Source: Ligilactobacillus araffinosus DSM 20653
Lineage (GTDB): Bacteria > Bacillota > Bacilli > Lactobacillales > Lactobacillaceae
Assembly: GCF_001435375.1 (NCBI RefSeq)
Contig: NZ_AYYZ01000012.1
Span: forward strand, 30,849 to 94,848
Direction: 5' to 3'
Length of the DNA: 64,000 nucleotides
The notes beneath the pieces were generated by a model. The model saw only the letters and a list, made by a program, of their open reading frames with translations. It was not told the DNA's origin and did not search any database. The translations under genes were made by a program, and so were the position numbers. Positions 38,682 to 47,686 of this stretch are shown piece by piece (within the stretch, counting starts at the first letter, position 1; every line of letters starts with the position of its first letter).

Positions 38682-39574
38682 GCCTGAGTTTCACGTGAAA
38701 CATGCTGTTTAACAAAATCAATAAAGGTCGTTATTAACTTGGAATAGTGATAGTTTTTTCGCCAAATCAACTGGTGGCTAGTTTGTAAATAGTTTTCAAA
38801 TGGGATAAAAACAACGTCGTCGTAAGGATTGAAACGGCTAATACTATCGATTCCTAACATACAGTAATTGGATTGATGGACTAACGGCAAACTGTTAGGT
38901 GATAAATTTGCTGTAATTTTAATATTCAGTTTCTGCGGATCCAATCCGACAACTGCACTTAGTTCATTTTGAAGAATGTTTCGCCAAGGATAAATAATGG
39001 GATAGTCTCCCAAATCGTCAGCATTAATGGTTGATTTGTGCGCAAGCGGATGGGTTTGATTAACAAAAATTCCGTAACGTTCATAAAGCGGAAGATCAAA
39101 GCAGTGGTATTTAGCAGTTTCAATTGGGGTGATCACGAATCCAAGATCTAAAATTCCAGTGTCGATCTTATCTTTAATATCATTACCGATTGCACTATAG
39201 GTTTGGAATTTAACGTGTGGGAATTGCTTTTGAAAATCAGCAATTAGATCATCAACAAAGAAGGAGACTTTGCTTTCAACGTACCCGAGATTAATAGTTC
39301 CACTAAGTTCATGCTGATTAAAATTTTGAATTTCGCTGGTGGTTTGATTAATCAGGGTCAGAATATCCCGGGCATGGTGTTCAAACATTCTTCCTTCAGC
39401 GGTTAACGTAATTTCGCGTTTTCCCCGAATCAATAGTTGAGCTCCCAGCTCATCTTCAAGTTGCTTCAACAGGCGGCTTAATGTTGGCTGGGTAATATGT
39501 AATTTTTGAGCTGCATGCGTGATATTTTGCATTTTCGCAACGGTTAGAAAATATTTTAAAACACGAGTTTCCAT
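38678..39574 (-). CDS. LysR-family transcriptional regulator
   Basis: The 298-residue protein has the LysR helix-turn-helix at the N-terminus (VAKMQNITHAAQKLHITQPTLSRLLKQLEDELGAQL) and an effector-binding domain of two lobes (about 90-290). It is divergent from the cupin pseudogene and the CMD-family gene, so it probably controls them; such LysR-cupin-CMD sets occur in lactobacilli. The last codons (HVSRETQA) coincide with a parS-like site. The effector is unknown. The ATG is at 39574 with AGAAATTT-type weak ribosome spacing, but the start matches the family (METRVLKYFLTVAK). Confidence 0.92.
   Translation of the reverse strand: METRVLKYFLTVAKMQNITHAAQKLHITQPTLSRLLKQLEDELGAQLLIRGKREITLTAEGRMFEHHARDILTLINQTTSEIQNFNQHELSGTINLGYVESKVSFFVDDLIADFQKQFPHVKFQTYSAIGNDIKDKIDTGILDLGFVITPIETAKYHCFDLPLYERYGIFVNQTHPLAHKSTINADDLGDYPIIYPWRNILQNELSAVVGLDPQKLNIKITANLSPNSLPLVHQSNYCMLGIDSISRFNPYDDVVFIPFENYLQTSHQLIWRKNYHYSKLITTFIDFVKQHVSRETQA
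38687..38702. promoter_or_regulatory. parS-like site 2
   Basis: AGTTTCACGTGAAACA matches TGTTTCACGTGAAACA at 15 of 16 positions, with the central CACGTG intact. It lies within the 3' end of the LysR gene, as many parS sites lie inside coding sequence. Confidence 0.75.
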
Positions 39575-39606
39575 TAAATTTCTCCATTCATTTTAAGCAT
39601 CGTAAT

Positions 39607-39632
39607 TGATTTAATATAAGCATTTTAAATCA
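39607..39632. promoter_or_regulatory. Inverted repeat, likely LysR operator
   Basis: TGATTT and AAATCA, separated by 14 bases, form a dyad in the divergent promoter between the LysR gene and the cupin/CMD genes. LysR regulators typically bind such T-N11-A-type dyads. Assignment is by position. Confidence 0.5.
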
Positions 39633-39672
39633 TGATTAATAGCCAATACAATTAAAAGTGGAGGGAGGATTT

Positions 39673-40094
39673 ATGATGGGAAAGAATGAAAATGAAGTCA
39701 AAAATAACCGATTTGGTTTTGGAAAGTTAAATACCCAGTACGCAGATGTTTTTATTGGAAACAGTTATATTTAAATTCACTGGTATCCAAAGACGATAAC
39801 ATTGATGTTGGGATTTCAAATGTTAATTTTGAACCTGGCTGCCGAAATAATTGGCACATTCATTATAACGGATTTCAGATTTTATTGGTAACGGCTGGTG
39901 AAGGTTGGTATCAAGAAGAAGGTAAATCGGCTCAGTTACTTAAGCCCGGTGATGTGGTTGCGATTCATGAAGGGGTAAAACACTGGCATGGAGCAACTAA
40001 GAGCAGTTGGTTCTCACACATTGCCATCACAAAAGGTGAAAGTGAATGGTGCGAACCGGTCTCAGATGAACAGTACGATCAACTCGGTAAATAA
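39673..40094 (+). pseudogene. Cupin-domain protein with a frameshift
   Basis: Translation from 39676 gives MGKNENEVKNNRFGFGK...IGNSYI and stops at TAA near 39771. The next frame continues without a gap as LNSLVSKDDNIDVGISN, NWHIHYNGFQILLVTAGEGW, GDVVAIHEGVKHWHGAT to the stop at 40092-40094. Two extra bases (AT in TATATTTA) or one missing base explain the break. The cupin metal-binding motif (H.H about HIHYN, and HWHG) is intact in the second part. The product would have been about 139 residues. Loss is recent, because the remainder is undamaged. It would be co-transcribed with the CMD gene 13 bases downstream. Confidence 0.85.
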
Positions 40095-40107
40095 AGGAGG
40101 AAGTAAA

Positions 40108-40422
40108 ATGGAAAAACGAACAGCCGGTCACGATCAATTAGGTGACTTTGCACCGCAGTTTGCAGAGTTAAATGATGATATTTTATTTGGTCAAGTTTGG
40201 GCGCGTGAGGACCAACTTAGTCCGCGTGATCGTAGCTTGATTACAATTGCAGCATTAATGACAAATGGCGATTATGAACAACTCAAATATCATTTACAAC
40301 ATGGAAAAGACAACGGAATCACAAAAGATGAAATTGTTGAAACGGTCACCCAGTTGGCATTTTATGTAGGATGGCCCAAGGCTTGGACCGTTTTGAAAAT
40401 GGCCAAGGAAATTTGGAAATAA
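40108..40422 (+). CDS. Carboxymuconolactone decarboxylase (CMD) family protein
   Basis: The 104-residue protein has the CMD fold pattern: DQLGDFAPQFAELNDDILFGQVW, then LSPRDRSLITIAALMTNGDYEQLKYHL, then TKDEIVETVTQLAFYVGWPKAW. It lacks the CxxC of AhpD peroxidases, so its reaction is not known. The ATG at 40108 follows AAAGGAGG. It lies just after the broken cupin gene, in a LysR-cupin-CMD set, and may still be expressed with a truncated cupin. Confidence 0.9.
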   Translation: MEKRTAGHDQLGDFAPQFAELNDDILFGQVWAREDQLSPRDRSLITIAALMTNGDYEQLKYHLQHGKDNGITKDEIVETVTQLAFYVGWPKAWTVLKMAKEIWK

Positions 40423-40540
40423 ATTTCTAGAAATGGAAGGCAGCTCAAAAAAACGGGAAATAAATTCCAAAAATGAAAGTTGACTTTAAAGCGTTGTAAA
40501 TAAGCTTTTAGAAACAATGTAAGTAAATTCATAATGAAGA

Positions 40541-40692
40541 GACCGTGACATAAGTCGCGGTCTCTTTGCTGTCACATAATTGGGTTCCAAAATAAACGGG
40601 TTGAGTGGAAGTTCGAAAATCTCCGAATCTATGCTGACGCGATGCATTCGCGTTTCTGCTTCCACCACGCTCGTTTTTGCTGTTTTGTCATA
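40541..40692. repeat. Dispersed structured repeat, copy B
   Basis: This copy starts with a hairpin (agagaccg / cggtctct) and shares with copy A (281-437) the blocks TTCCAAAA, TCTCCGAATCTATGCTG, CTGCTTCCACCACGCTCG and TTTTGTCAT. Its arms pair as GTGGAAG (40605-40611) with CTTCCAC (40659-40665) and ACGCGA (40637-40642) with TCGCGT (40648-40653). The inner stem uses different bases from copy A but keeps pairing. The gap 40423-40540 before it shows nothing recognisable. Confidence 0.65.
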
Positions 40693-40782
40693 CTTTTTTT
40701 ACATTAAAATAAGAAAATATATAGATAAATATTCATGTTATTCCGTCCCATCGATATAATAGAAAGTACAAGAGGGATTAGA

Positions 40783-42231
40783 ATGACAAAAAGACAGCGA
40801 AATTGGGTAATGGCGTCGTTGCTTTTAGCAAGTTTAATGTCTGGGTTGGACGCAACGATCATTAATACAGCATTGCCAGCCATTATCTCGGATTTACACG
40901 GAATTCAATATATGGGGTGGATCGTGGCCGTTTTTCTTCTAGGGATGGCGGTTTTCTCACCGCTTTGGGGAAAACTCGGTGATCGAATTGGAAACAAGAA
41001 AGCCTTTGGATTGTCGATTTTAATTTTTATTGTTTCATCAATGATTGAAGGAACGACAGGCAATATCTGGGTGTTCATTATTGCGCGGGCCTTTATGGGA
41101 ATTGGGGCTGGTGGAATGGGTTCGATTCCGTATATTATTTTGGCCCAGTTATATCGGAATATCCATCAACGTTCTCAAGGATTAGCTTATATTTCCGCAG
41201 CGTGGAGCGGAGCAATGATTATTGGCCCATTAATTGGGGGTTGGATCGTTGATACATTAAGCTGGCATTGGGTGTTTTATATTAACTTGCCGATTGGGAT
41301 CATTACGATTCTAATTTTGAATATTTTCTTTAAAGAGAAGGTTAAAATCGTTCAGACGCCATTTGATTATCGTGGTTCTGCGTTTTTGATCATTGGGTTA
41401 GCTTTTGTATTAATGGGAATTCAACTTCTTGGAATGATCGCATGGGAATGGATCGTCGGGTTATTTTTAATTGGCGGCATTTTACTGATTTTATTTTGGA
41501 AAAATGAACGGCGGGTCAACGATCCAATCATTCCAACTCATCTCTTTAAATCCTCAAAATTAGTTAAGGATTTAGTGATTTTTGCATTGGCGTGGGGTGG
41601 GACGATTTCATTCAGTACTTATGCCCCAATGTGGGTTCAAGGATTGCTTGCGATGACTGCGCTTGTTGGGGGAATGACCCAAATTCCAGGTTCGATTTTT
41701 GACTTTGTCGGGTCGCAATTAACGCACTCGTTTCGAAAGAAAATCGGCGATCAAAATACGATTACAGTGGCATTGGTGATTGCCTTTCTGGCACCGTTTG
41801 GAATGCTTTGCAGCAAAGTCAATGCCGGCATTGGTTGGATTTGCTTCTTCAGTATTTTTTATGGCTTTGGTGTCGGGGTGATTTTTAATATTCTTCAGAT
41901 CAAAGTCCAACAAGATGTTGATCACCGGGATGTGGGAATTGTGACGTCAGTGAGTTATTTGATTCGGATTCTTGCACAAACGTTTATGTCATCAATTTAC
42001 GGCGTGATTATGAATATGGCACTTGCTCGGGGTGTCCGACCGACTCATGGGAAAATTACGGTCGCAATGATGGATAAATTAAGCGATAGTGAAACAGTTA
42101 ATGAATTACCAGTTCATCTGCTTCCGCAAATGCGAATGATTTTGCATAGTGGGCTGCAAGACATTATGCTGGTTTCATGTGGATTGTTGATTGTTGCGAT
42201 TGGATATAATCTTTTGAAAAAAACGGATTAA
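40783..42231 (+). CDS. MFS drug:H+ antiporter-like transporter (DHA2, 14 helices)
   Basis: This 482-residue protein resembles the DHA2 family of 14-helix exporters. Helix 1 holds LMSGLDATIINTALPAI, motif A is GKLGDRIGNKK, and helix 5 carries the antiporter motif C region (GPLIGGWIVDTLSWHWVFYINLPIG). The ATG at 40783 is chosen over 40735 because it gives the family start MTKRQRNW and has AGAGGG upstream. It is a single gene. The substrate could be a drug or a metabolite; the sequence does not tell. Confidence 0.88.
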   Translation: MTKRQRNWVMASLLLASLMSGLDATIINTALPAIISDLHGIQYMGWIVAVFLLGMAVFSPLWGKLGDRIGNKKAFGLSILIFIVSSMIEGTTGNIWVFIIARAFMGIGAGGMGSIPYIILAQLYRNIHQRSQGLAYISAAWSGAMIIGPLIGGWIVDTLSWHWVFYINLPIGIITILILNIFFKEKVKIVQTPFDYRGSAFLIIGLAFVLMGIQLLGMIAWEWIVGLFLIGGILLILFWKNERRVNDPIIPTHLFKSSKLVKDLVIFALAWGGTISFSTYAPMWVQGLLAMTALVGGMTQIPGSIFDFVGSQLTHSFRKKIGDQNTITVALVIAFLAPFGMLCSKVNAGIGWICFFSIFYGFGVGVIFNILQIKVQQDVDHRDVGIVTSVSYLIRILAQTFMSSIYGVIMNMALARGVRPTHGKITVAMMDKLSDSETVNELPVHLLPQMRMILHSGLQDIMLVSCGLLIVAIGYNLLKKTD

Positions 42232-42237
42232 AATTTT

Positions 42238-42266
42238 TGGCATGTTTCATATGAAACATGCCAAAT
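42238..42266 (+). terminator. Terminator after the DHA2-like transporter
   Basis: ggcatgtttca/tgaaacatgcc is a perfect 12-bp-arm palindrome followed by an A/T-rich tail. It contains parS-like site 3. Confidence 0.8.
42243..42258. promoter_or_regulatory. parS-like site 3 (weak)
   Basis: TGTTTCATATGAAACA matches the parS consensus at 14 of 16 positions, with changes only in the two centre bases that keep it palindromic. It may be only part of the terminator hairpin. Confidence 0.35.
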
Positions 42267-42325
42267 TTATTTGTGAAATACGGTATAATTAAGCTAATCT
42301 TGAAAAATAATGGAGCGATTAGAGA

Positions 42326-43663
42326 ATGGAAGAGAATAAACTTGCACGTAAATTATCTTCGCGGCACGTTCAAATGATTGCCCTCGGCGGGGCGATTGGG
42401 ACCGGATTGTTTTTAGGTTCAGGAAATGCAATTCATCAAGCCGGTCCGATTTTATTAGTTTTGTATTTAGTGGCTGGAATTTTCTGTTTCTTTATGATGC
42501 GTGCCATTGGTGAATTGGTTCTTTCAGATACAAGTAAATCATCATTTATCGAATTTGTTCGCGCTTATCTCGGGGACCGATTTGAGTTTGTTATTGGCTG
42601 GACATACTGGCTTTGTTGGGAAAGTATTGCGATGGCAGACCTGACAGCCAGTGGAATTTACATTAAATTTTGGTTCCCACATATTCCACAATGGTTGACG
42701 GCCTTGATCATTGTCTTTATATTACTTGCATTTAATTTATTAAGTGTTGAACTTTTTGGGGAACTTGAATCGTGGTTCTCAAGTATTAAGGTGTTTGCGA
42801 TCATTGCGTTAATCATTACTGGAATTATTTTGTTAGTGTGTCACACGAAGGTTGCTGGACATGCAGTTTCAGTCAGCAACCTTGTAGATTATGGTGGCTT
42901 TATGCCTAAAGGATTAAAAGGAGCTTTATCGGCATTTCCAATGGTAATTTTTGCATTTACTGGGATTGAAATGGTAGGACTAACTTCGGGTGAAACGGCC
43001 AATCCGCAACGTGACTTACCGAGAGCGATTAATACTCTTCTATTTAGAATTGCTTTATTTTATGTTGGAGCAATGTTTGTTTTGATGTGTATTTATCCAT
43101 GGGATAAGGTTACGACTTCAGCAAGTCCATTTGTTCAAGTCTTTAGTGCATTGGGAGTTAAAGTCGCAGCCGGGGTAATTAATTTTGTGGTTCTAACAGC
43201 AGCTTTGTCAGCATGTAATAGCGCCTTATTTAGTACAAGCCGGACATTATTTGTGCTTTCCCATAGTAAATTCGCACCGCGAAAAATGGGCGAAGTCAAT
43301 AATCGAAGTGTGCCGGTAACGTCGTTAGTTTTCTCATCATTAACGTTATTGATCATTGTTGTTTTAAACTTTATTCTTCCAGCCAAAATTTTTGAAATTA
43401 TTTCAGATATTTCAACGGTCTGCTTCATCTTTGTCTGGTTGACCTTGATTTGGTGTCATTATAAATATCGGCGGCAAAACCCTGAAGGGACCAGCTTCAA
43501 GATGCCGCTTTATCCAATTTCCAACTTTGTAACAATGGCATTCTTTATTGGAATTTTAGGATTGTTGTTATTACAAAAAGAAATGGCGTTCGCATTGATT
43601 TTTGCATGCGGGTGGGTCGTTTTGATGTTTATCGCATATGGAATTTATCGAAGAAAAGTATAA
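42326..43663 (+). CDS. Amino acid permease (APC superfamily)
   Basis: The 445-residue protein has 12 predicted helices and the amino acid transporter signature near the N-terminus (RHVQMIALGGAIGTGLFLGSG). It also has TGIEMVGLTSGETANPQRDLP in the middle, typical of AroP/GabP/LysP-type permeases. It likely imports an amino acid with protons; specificity cannot be read. The ATG follows GGAGCGATTAGAG. It is a single gene with a -10-like TATAAT just upstream and a strong shared terminator downstream. Confidence 0.92.
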   Translation: MEENKLARKLSSRHVQMIALGGAIGTGLFLGSGNAIHQAGPILLVLYLVAGIFCFFMMRAIGELVLSDTSKSSFIEFVRAYLGDRFEFVIGWTYWLCWESIAMADLTASGIYIKFWFPHIPQWLTALIIVFILLAFNLLSVELFGELESWFSSIKVFAIIALIITGIILLVCHTKVAGHAVSVSNLVDYGGFMPKGLKGALSAFPMVIFAFTGIEMVGLTSGETANPQRDLPRAINTLLFRIALFYVGAMFVLMCIYPWDKVTTSASPFVQVFSALGVKVAAGVINFVVLTAALSACNSALFSTSRTLFVLSHSKFAPRKMGEVNNRSVPVTSLVFSSLTLLIIVVLNFILPAKIFEIISDISTVCFIFVWLTLIWCHYKYRRQNPEGTSFKMPLYPISNFVTMAFFIGILGLLLLQKEMAFALIFACGWVVLMFIAYGIYRRKV

Positions 43664-43664
43664 T

Positions 43665-43696
43665 AAAAGAACCTGGGAATTTTCCCGGGTTCTTTT
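43665..43696. terminator. Bidirectional terminator between APC permease and acetyltransferase
   Basis: The arms aaaagaacctggga and tcccgggttctttt form a strong hairpin with one near-symmetrical mismatch; A and T runs suit both directions. Confidence 0.88.
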
Positions 43697-44261
43697 ATTT
43701 AATGATTCGAATAACTTTTGCCGGATTTCCGACGACCACGGCGTTATCGGGAACATCATGGTCAACGACACTCCCGGCGCCAATAATTGCATTGTTGCCA
43801 ATAACAACGCCGCCAAGAATACAGACGTTGCCGCCGATCCAAACATTGTTTTTGATAGTAATTGGCTGTGCAATCATAATGTTATGTTCACGCTTTTGCG
43901 GGTCAAGGACAGGTTGCGCCGTATACATGCCAACTTTCGGGGCAATGTTTGCTTGATTGCCGATTTCGATCGGGGCGTAATCCATTAAGGTACAATCGTG
44001 ATTCAAAAAAACTTCATTTCCCATTGTAATATTAAATCCAAATTGGCAATGAAAATTTGGCTCAATATAAGGATCAGTTCCAATTTGATTGAAAAGGGCT
44101 GTTAGTAATTCTAAATTATAACCGTGATTTTGATTGACTTGTCGGTTATATTTAAAACACTGATTAAATGCTTTTTGATGGGCAATCATGATGCGGGGAT
44201 CATGGGCATCAAATTTTTGGCCATTGATCAACTGGTTAATTTCTTCGATTTTTTGTTTCAT
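43695..44261 (-). CDS. Hexapeptide-repeat acetyltransferase (maltose/galactoside O-acetyltransferase-like)
   Basis: The 188-residue protein has a helical N-terminal cap (MKQKIEEINQLINGQKFD) and a left-handed beta-helix of hexapeptide repeats (IEIGNQANIAPKV, ITIKNNVWIGGNVCILGGVVIGNNAIIGAGSVV). The catalytic His lies in LDPQKREHN. This is the LacA/Maa type, which acetylates sugars with acetyl-CoA. It is divergent from another hexapeptide acetyltransferase gene 62 bases away, and the two share layout, so they are likely old paralogues. The natural acceptor is unknown. Confidence 0.9.
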   Translation of the reverse strand: MKQKIEEINQLINGQKFDAHDPRIMIAHQKAFNQCFKYNRQVNQNHGYNLELLTALFNQIGTDPYIEPNFHCQFGFNITMGNEVFLNHDCTLMDYAPIEIGNQANIAPKVGMYTAQPVLDPQKREHNIMIAQPITIKNNVWIGGNVCILGGVVIGNNAIIGAGSVVDHDVPDNAVVVGNPAKVIRIIK

Positions 44262-44323
44262 GTGAACCCCCCCTCTTTAAAGGTTTATAATTACTTTAAG
44301 TATACCGCATTGAAGGTGAAATT

Positions 44324-44932
44324 TTGGACTTAGAAATCCATCAGGCGTTAACGGCTGAAGAAATTGAGCATGTTAAGCAAATTACAAATACAGGAAAATT
44401 GTACTATGATTATGACCCGTTAATTGAACAGGCGCGCAATTATGCCTTTTACGTTTGTCGCCAGTTTAATCAAACATTTGAACAAACCAATCATGGCGAA
44501 ATGCAGTTAATGATGGACCTTTTTGGTAATTTAGGGAACCATGCTGAAATTGGTAAGGGATTTATTACTGAGTTTGGGTTTAATTTGCATGTTGGTGATC
44601 ATTTTTATGCCGGGCAGAATTTAAAGGTAATTGACTGTAATGTGATCAAAATCGGGGATTACGTTCAAATCGGTGATAACTGTGGTATTTATACTTCAAA
44701 TCACGCATTCGATCCTCAGAAAAGGGCAGACCACTGGTGCAGCGACCATCCAATTACGATTGGCAGCCATGTTTCAATTGGAAATGACGTTACGATTCTG
44801 CCGGATATCACAATTGGCGATAATACGATTGTCCGGTCAGGAAGTGTTGTAACGCATGATCTTCCGGCAAATGTGATTGCAGCAGGCGCGCCATGTACGA
44901 TGGTCAAAAATCTTTCTAGTGAAGTAGAGTAA
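44324..44932 (+). CDS. Hexapeptide-repeat acetyltransferase, divergent paralogue
   Basis: The 202-residue protein has the same plan as its divergent neighbour: an N-terminal helical cap and beta-helix repeats (IKIGDYVQIGDNCGIYTSNHAFDPQKR, ITIGSHVSIGNDVTILPDITIGDNTIV). The catalytic His lies in SNHAFDP. The start is a TTG at 44324 after GAAGGTGA; a later start is unlikely. Sequence identity to the neighbour is modest. Sugar or nucleotide-sugar O-acetylation is inferred from the family. Confidence 0.85.
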   Translation: MDLEIHQALTAEEIEHVKQITNTGKLYYDYDPLIEQARNYAFYVCRQFNQTFEQTNHGEMQLMMDLFGNLGNHAEIGKGFITEFGFNLHVGDHFYAGQNLKVIDCNVIKIGDYVQIGDNCGIYTSNHAFDPQKRADHWCSDHPITIGSHVSIGNDVTILPDITIGDNTIVRSGSVVTHDLPANVIAAGAPCTMVKNLSSEVE

Positions 44933-45004
44933 TCATTTGCAAGTTAGAATCTCTTTAAGTATCCTTAAATTGAAATTACATATCATATAAAGAGGTGCTG
45001 ACAA

Positions 45005-46351
45005 ATGAAAATCAGTATTATTGGTGCAACGCATGCAGGAACATTTGCTACAATGCAAATTTTAAAAGACCATCCTGATTATGATGTGACGGTTTTTGAA
45101 AGAAACGATAATGTTTCATTCCTTTCATGCGGAATTGCATTATGGGTTGGTGATCATATTGCAGATCCTAATAAAATGTTTTATTCAAGTCCGAAAGAAC
45201 TTGAGAAGATTGGCGCACATATGAAAATGCAACACGAGGTTTTGGCAATTGATCCAGATGCTAAACAGCTAAAAGTTAAGGATCTGAATGGCGGAAAAGA
45301 ATTTGTTCAAGATTACGATAAACTGATTATTACTACCGGATCTTTGCCAGTTGTACCTCCAATTAAAGGCATTGATAATCCTAAAGTCTATCTTTGCAAG
45401 GATTACGGCGACGCTCAAGTTTTACGTGAAAAATTTGCAGGAATTGAAAAAGCAGTGATCATTGGGGCCGGTTATATTGGAGCTGAACTTTCAGAACAGG
45501 CAACAATAGCTGGAAAAGAAGTAACCTTAATCGATGCCTTCCCACGGGTTTTATATAAGAACTTTGATAAAGAAATCAGCGACCGAATTGAACAAGAATA
45601 TCGGGATCACGGCACAAAATTGGCATTGGGTCAAAAGGTTCAATCTTTTGAAGATGCTGGTAACCAGGTCATCGTTAAAACCGATAAAGGCGAGTATGAA
45701 GCTGACATTGCGGTTTGGTGTGCCGGTTTCAAACCGAATACAAAATTAGCAGAAGGCAAGCTCGAAATGCTTCCGAATAAAGCCATTCGAACAAATGAAT
45801 ACATGCAAACCAGCAACCCGGATATTTATGCTGCCGGTGATGCAACCAATGTTCACTATAATCCAACGGGCAAAGCAGATTATATTCCGTTGGCAACCAA
45901 TGCAATTCACCAAGGAATTTTGATTGGGCAAAACATCGATAAGCCAACTGTTAAATACATGGGAACGCAAGCCACCTCAGCCGTTGAATTATTCGGAACA
46001 TGTATGGCAGCTTCCGGACTGACAGTTGAAGGTGCTGAAGCACGGGGGCTAACAGTTGATGCGGTTACAACTGAAGAAAATTATCGCCCAGAATTTATGC
46101 TCACAACGACTCCGGTTGTTTCCCGACTAGTTTGGAATCCAACAACGCACCGAATCTTAGGTGGAGCTGTTTACAGCAAGCATGATGTATCACAGTCGGC
46201 TAATGTGTTGTCACTAGCAATTCAAAATCGAATGACAATTGAAGAACTTGCTGGGGTTGATATGTTATTCCAACCAAACTTTGATCAACCGTTAAATTGG
46301 TTAAATAAAGTTGCAATGGCAGCCGTTGATAAGGCAAACCAAGTGAAATAA
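45005..46351 (+). CDS. nox: NADH oxidase (Nox family, FAD-dependent)
   Basis: Nox oxidises NADH, mostly reducing O2 to water in lactic acid bacteria, and regenerates NAD+ under air. The 448-residue protein has the FAD loop IIGATHAGTF (GxHxG variant) at the N-terminus, the redox-active Cys in VSFLSCGIALW at about residue 42, the NAD loop VIIGAGYIGAE at about 151, and the FAD motif IYAAGDATNV at about 277. These match Nox/CoA-disulfide-reductase-type enzymes; the single Cys supports Nox. The ATG follows AAAGAGGTGC. It is a single gene ending in a strong terminator. Confidence 0.92.
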   Translation: MKISIIGATHAGTFATMQILKDHPDYDVTVFERNDNVSFLSCGIALWVGDHIADPNKMFYSSPKELEKIGAHMKMQHEVLAIDPDAKQLKVKDLNGGKEFVQDYDKLIITTGSLPVVPPIKGIDNPKVYLCKDYGDAQVLREKFAGIEKAVIIGAGYIGAELSEQATIAGKEVTLIDAFPRVLYKNFDKEISDRIEQEYRDHGTKLALGQKVQSFEDAGNQVIVKTDKGEYEADIAVWCAGFKPNTKLAEGKLEMLPNKAIRTNEYMQTSNPDIYAAGDATNVHYNPTGKADYIPLATNAIHQGILIGQNIDKPTVKYMGTQATSAVELFGTCMAASGLTVEGAEARGLTVDAVTTEENYRPEFMLTTTPVVSRLVWNPTTHRILGGAVYSKHDVSQSANVLSLAIQNRMTIEELAGVDMLFQPNFDQPLNWLNKVAMAAVDKANQVK

Positions 46352-46364
46352 TAAATGAGGAAGG

Positions 46365-46391
46365 GTTCTAGTTTTTGCTAGAACTTTTTTT
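46365..46391 (+). terminator. Terminator after nox
   Basis: The arms gttctag and ctagaac enclose a 6-base loop, followed by TTTTTTT. Confidence 0.88.
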
Positions 46392-46397
46392 ATATAA

Positions 46398-46413
46398 TGT
46401 TTCATGTGAAACA
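46398..46413. promoter_or_regulatory. parS-like site 4
   Basis: TGTTTCATGTGAAACA matches TGTTTCACGTGAAACA at 15 of 16 positions (T for C at position 8). It lies between the nox terminator and the MmcQ-like gene. Confidence 0.65.
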
Positions 46414-46434
46414 CAAATTGAAAAGAGTGAAACA

Positions 46435-46782
46435 ATGGAACGTCGGGAATTAATTAATTGGGTATTAGCTAATACAGATGGATATGAATGTTATCCATTT
46501 AATGGACCGAATAGTCATGAGAAAATCAAATGGACGGTAATTAAACATCAAGCAAATAGTAAAATTATGGCATTGATTTTTGAAATTGATAGCCAGTTAT
46601 TAATTGATATTAAGCTTGATCCAGATAAGGGGGATATTTTACGACAAAATATAAAAGGCGTTTATCCGGGATATCATATGAATAAAGTTCATTGGAATAT
46701 CATCGCGGTTAATCTAACTTCACTGACCAAAGATGAAATACATGAGCTTATCAAGGAAAGCGCAAAGTTAACATTGAAGTAA
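46435..46782 (+). CDS. MmcQ/YjbR-family protein
   Basis: This 115-residue protein belongs to the MmcQ/YjbR family, small double-wing DNA-binding-like proteins of unknown function. It starts MERRELINWVLANTDGYECY and shows KIKWTVIKHQANSKIMALIF, KLDPDKGDILRQNIKGVYPGYHMNKVHWN. The conserved PGYHMNKxHW block is characteristic. The ATG at 46435 lies after a GAGTGA-type site; the frame opens to 46375 but that would overlap the nox terminator. It is a single gene upstream of the phosphoesterase. Confidence 0.88.
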   Translation: MERRELINWVLANTDGYECYPFNGPNSHEKIKWTVIKHQANSKIMALIFEIDSQLLIDIKLDPDKGDILRQNIKGVYPGYHMNKVHWNIIAVNLTSLTKDEIHELIKESAKLTLK

Positions 46783-46846
46783 TTGTCAATTATTGTGGAA
46801 ACGATTAAGATTAAATGTAAAGAATAAACTAAAACGGGGGATTGAG

Positions 46847-47686
46847 ATGCGAAAATTAGCATTGATCGGCGATAGTCATGGGAACTATCAAGCATTGAAA
46901 GCTGTATTGGAAGATGCCCAAAAACAAAACGTTGATGATTACGTTATTTTAGGTGACATTACGAATCGCGGGCCAGAGCCGTTGGAATGTGTTGAAGCTC
47001 TGCAACAGGTTAAACCATTAACATGGATCATTGGGAACCACGAAGCTGTTTATCGAAGTTTAATTGATCATCAATTTATGGGGTTTGAAGATAACCCGAA
47101 AGCAATTATGGCAATCATTACTTCGACGTATGACCGGGAAAAACTTGGAAAAGCAAAATTTAATTGGTTATCCCAATTACCATTGAAACAGGAAATCAAA
47201 GTTGAAGAAATTACTTTTAACATTTTCCATTCGACTCCTACTAAATGTCGCGGTGGTTTCAGTTATCCAACAAATGAACAGATGAACTTTGATGAATTGA
47301 TGAGTCAAACCGATGCGGATGTCGGAGTTTACGGCCATACGCATCGTTCAATTTTACGGATGACAAATGATGGCCGATATATTTTCAATCCGGGAAGTGT
47401 TGGAATGCCAGTGTCTGATCGATTAGAGATTAGCGGGAAGGCTAGTTATGGAATTTTGACAATTGATCATCGGAGTGTTTTAAGTTGGGATCAACGCAAT
47501 GTTCCTTACGACTTAGAAAAGGAATTGCAAATTGCCCGTGAACGGGAAATTCCATATTATGATCTATACGAAGAATTATTGCAGACCGGAAAGTTTACGT
47601 TCAATCAAGAAAAAGTTGCTGCTGAAAATCAAAAATGTGATTATTTGGCCCAAGCATTATCAAATGTGGAGAAGATTGAATGGTAA
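46847..47686 (+). CDS. Metallophosphoesterase (calcineurin-like)
   Basis: The 279-residue protein has the five metal-binding blocks of calcineurin-like phosphoesterases: GDSHGN at about 8, LGDITNRGPEP, GNHEAV, the His in FHSTPT, and GHTHRS. Targets range from phosphodiesters to nucleotides, and none can be assigned. The ATG at 46847 follows GGGGG; extending to 46793 lacks support. The gene overlaps the start of the CDF transporter gene by 7 bases, so they form a small operon. Confidence 0.9.
   Translation: MRKLALIGDSHGNYQALKAVLEDAQKQNVDDYVILGDITNRGPEPLECVEALQQVKPLTWIIGNHEAVYRSLIDHQFMGFEDNPKAIMAIITSTYDREKLGKAKFNWLSQLPLKQEIKVEEITFNIFHSTPTKCRGGFSYPTNEQMNFDELMSQTDADVGVYGHTHRSILRMTNDGRYIFNPGSVGMPVSDRLEISGKASYGILTIDHRSVLSWDQRNVPYDLEKELQIAREREIPYYDLYEELLQTGKFTFNQEKVAAENQKCDYLAQALSNVEKIEW

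Noticed and set aside
43670..43695. TTCCCGGG-type palindrome, considered as a Noc-binding site
   Set aside because: It is part of the terminator stem and lacks the flanking ATTT/AAAT of the known site.
44240..44260. TGTTTCATGTGAACCC, considered as another parS site
   Set aside because: The right half breaks (ACCC instead of AACA), leaving 13 of 16 matches without palindromy, and it includes the start codon of the acetyltransferase gene.
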